Below, piece by piece: positions 12,480 to 13,088 of a DNA stretch of 13,088 bases. Source of the stretch: Chloroflexota bacterium (lineage in GTDB: Bacteria; Chloroflexota; Dehalococcoidia; Lucifugimonadales; JADFKI01); the NCBI GenBank assembly GCA_022565015.1, contig JADFKI010000071.1:1-13088 (forward strand). The letters are read 5' to 3'. Each line of letters starts with the position of its first letter. Position 1 is the stretch's first letter. The notes under the pieces were generated by a model. That model was given only the letters and a program-made list of their open reading frames with translations. It made no database searches and had not been told where the DNA came from. Both the position numbers and the translations under genes were made by a program.

Positions 12480-13088
12480 ATGATAAAGCTACCTGGCGAA
12501 TCGCGGTATATTACCGTAGACGGCATCAGAATTCACTACGTCGTGGCGGGCGAAGGGCGCCCGGTCATGTTGATTCATGGCCTGGGTGCCTCTGTCGTAA
12601 CATGGCGGGACAACATCGCGGCCCTATCGCAGTCCCACAGAGTCTACGCCATCGACCTCCCGGGGCACGGCGACTCCGCGAAGCCAGATATCGGGTACGA
12701 ACCGGACGCAATCGTCGAGTGTATCGGCAAGCTCGTGGACGAACTCGGCATCGAGAGGCCCGCGATTATAGGCAACTCCGTGGGCGGGGCGCTGGCCATG
12801 ATGTTTGCGTTCAGGTTCCCGGACCTCGTCTCGGGCCTCGTGCTGGTTGGCAGCGCAGGGCTTGGAAGGGAAATATCCCTTTACATTCGCCTCTTATCGG
12901 TGCCGCTGATTGGCACTGTCCTCGAGACGTTCAAGATCGGGGGACCAAAACTAATGCTCGCCAACGTGTTCCACGACCGGAGCCTGGCCACCGAGGAGCT
13001 GGCGAACGAGCTGTATCGCAGTCGCAAGATGCCTGGAGCCAGAGAGGCAGTGATGCGGGTTATAAGGAACACCGTATCCATTGGCGGG
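12480..13088 (+). CDS. Alpha/beta hydrolase, C-terminus cut by window edge
   Basis: The frame is open from ATG 12480-12482 to the right edge: 203 complete codons and no stop, so about a quarter to a third of a usual 270-300-residue hydrolase is missing. Landmarks: the oxyanion motif HGLG (33-36), DLPGHGDSAKP (59-69) and the nucleophile elbow GNSVGG with S100. The catalytic aspartate and histidine would be beyond the edge. The sequence after the elbow (about 132-165, IRLLSVPLIGTVLETF) fits the start of a mobile cap. It resembles meta-cleavage-product hydrolases and related esterases, but the substrate is unknown. The start is uncertain: the nearest purine-rich stretch (GAAGGA, 12458-12463) is rather far upstream, and the frame stays open back into the spacer without another ATG or GTG. 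It follows clpC by 95 nt; the GCCC-TCA-GGGC hairpin between them is too weak to call a terminator. Confidence 0.85.
   Translation, partial: MIKLPGESRYITVDGIRIHYVVAGEGRPVMLIHGLGASVVTWRDNIAALSQSHRVYAIDLPGHGDSAKPDIGYEPDAIVECIGKLVDELGIERPAIIGNSVGGALAMMFAFRFPDLVSGLVLVGSAGLGREISLYIRLLSVPLIGTVLETFKIGGPKLMLANVFHDRSLATEELANELYRSRKMPGAREAVMRVIRNTVSIGG

Overview
The window is protein-rich bacterial chromosome of high GC (about 60% by eye), probably from an uncultured organism. An endonuclease-type MutL, a ClpC with a possible HspR (HAIR) operator, a signal-less gamma-glutamyltransferase and frequent TTG starts would fit a Chloroflexota (Dehalococcoidia/SAR202-like) lineage. That placement is an inference from gene style; no rRNA or other taxonomic marker is present. 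I found no rRNA, tRNA, CRISPR array, transposase or phage gene.

Layout. (1) 1-5013, minus strand: four genes read right to left, separated by about 30-75 nt and probably one operon: a gamma-glutamyltransferase-family enzyme, a small capless HAD phosphatase, mutL, and a kinase-like phosphotransferase cut by the left edge. (2) 5014-5511: a gene-free divergent region holding a probable promoter for the minus operon and a palindromic repeat that looks like an intrinsic terminator. (3) 5512-8331, plus strand: a PLP threonine/serine ammonia-lyase-like enzyme and, 10 nt later, a LarA-family (nickel-pincer racemase-like) protein, then a TfoX N-domain protein. (4) 8426-9646, minus strand: a small membrane SHOCT protein, a 388-nt gene-free stretch with phased direct repeats, and a mazE-mazF toxin-antitoxin pair very close to the E. 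coli type. (5) 9934-13088, plus strand: a ClpC-type AAA+ unfoldase, then an alpha/beta hydrolase cut by the right edge.

How the parts work together. The ammonia-lyase/LarA pair is the best candidate for a little-described metabolic module: both are small-metabolite enzymes, translationally close, and the LarA-like protein keeps the cofactor lysine and nickel histidine but seems to lack one catalytic histidine. The region between mazE and clpC is a dense divergent control region. It holds a near-consensus mazEF promoter with a perfect palindrome over its -10 box, and a strong extended -10 promoter for clpC overlapped by a HAIR-like inverted repeat. Most of the remaining content is ordinary housekeeping or accessory genes.
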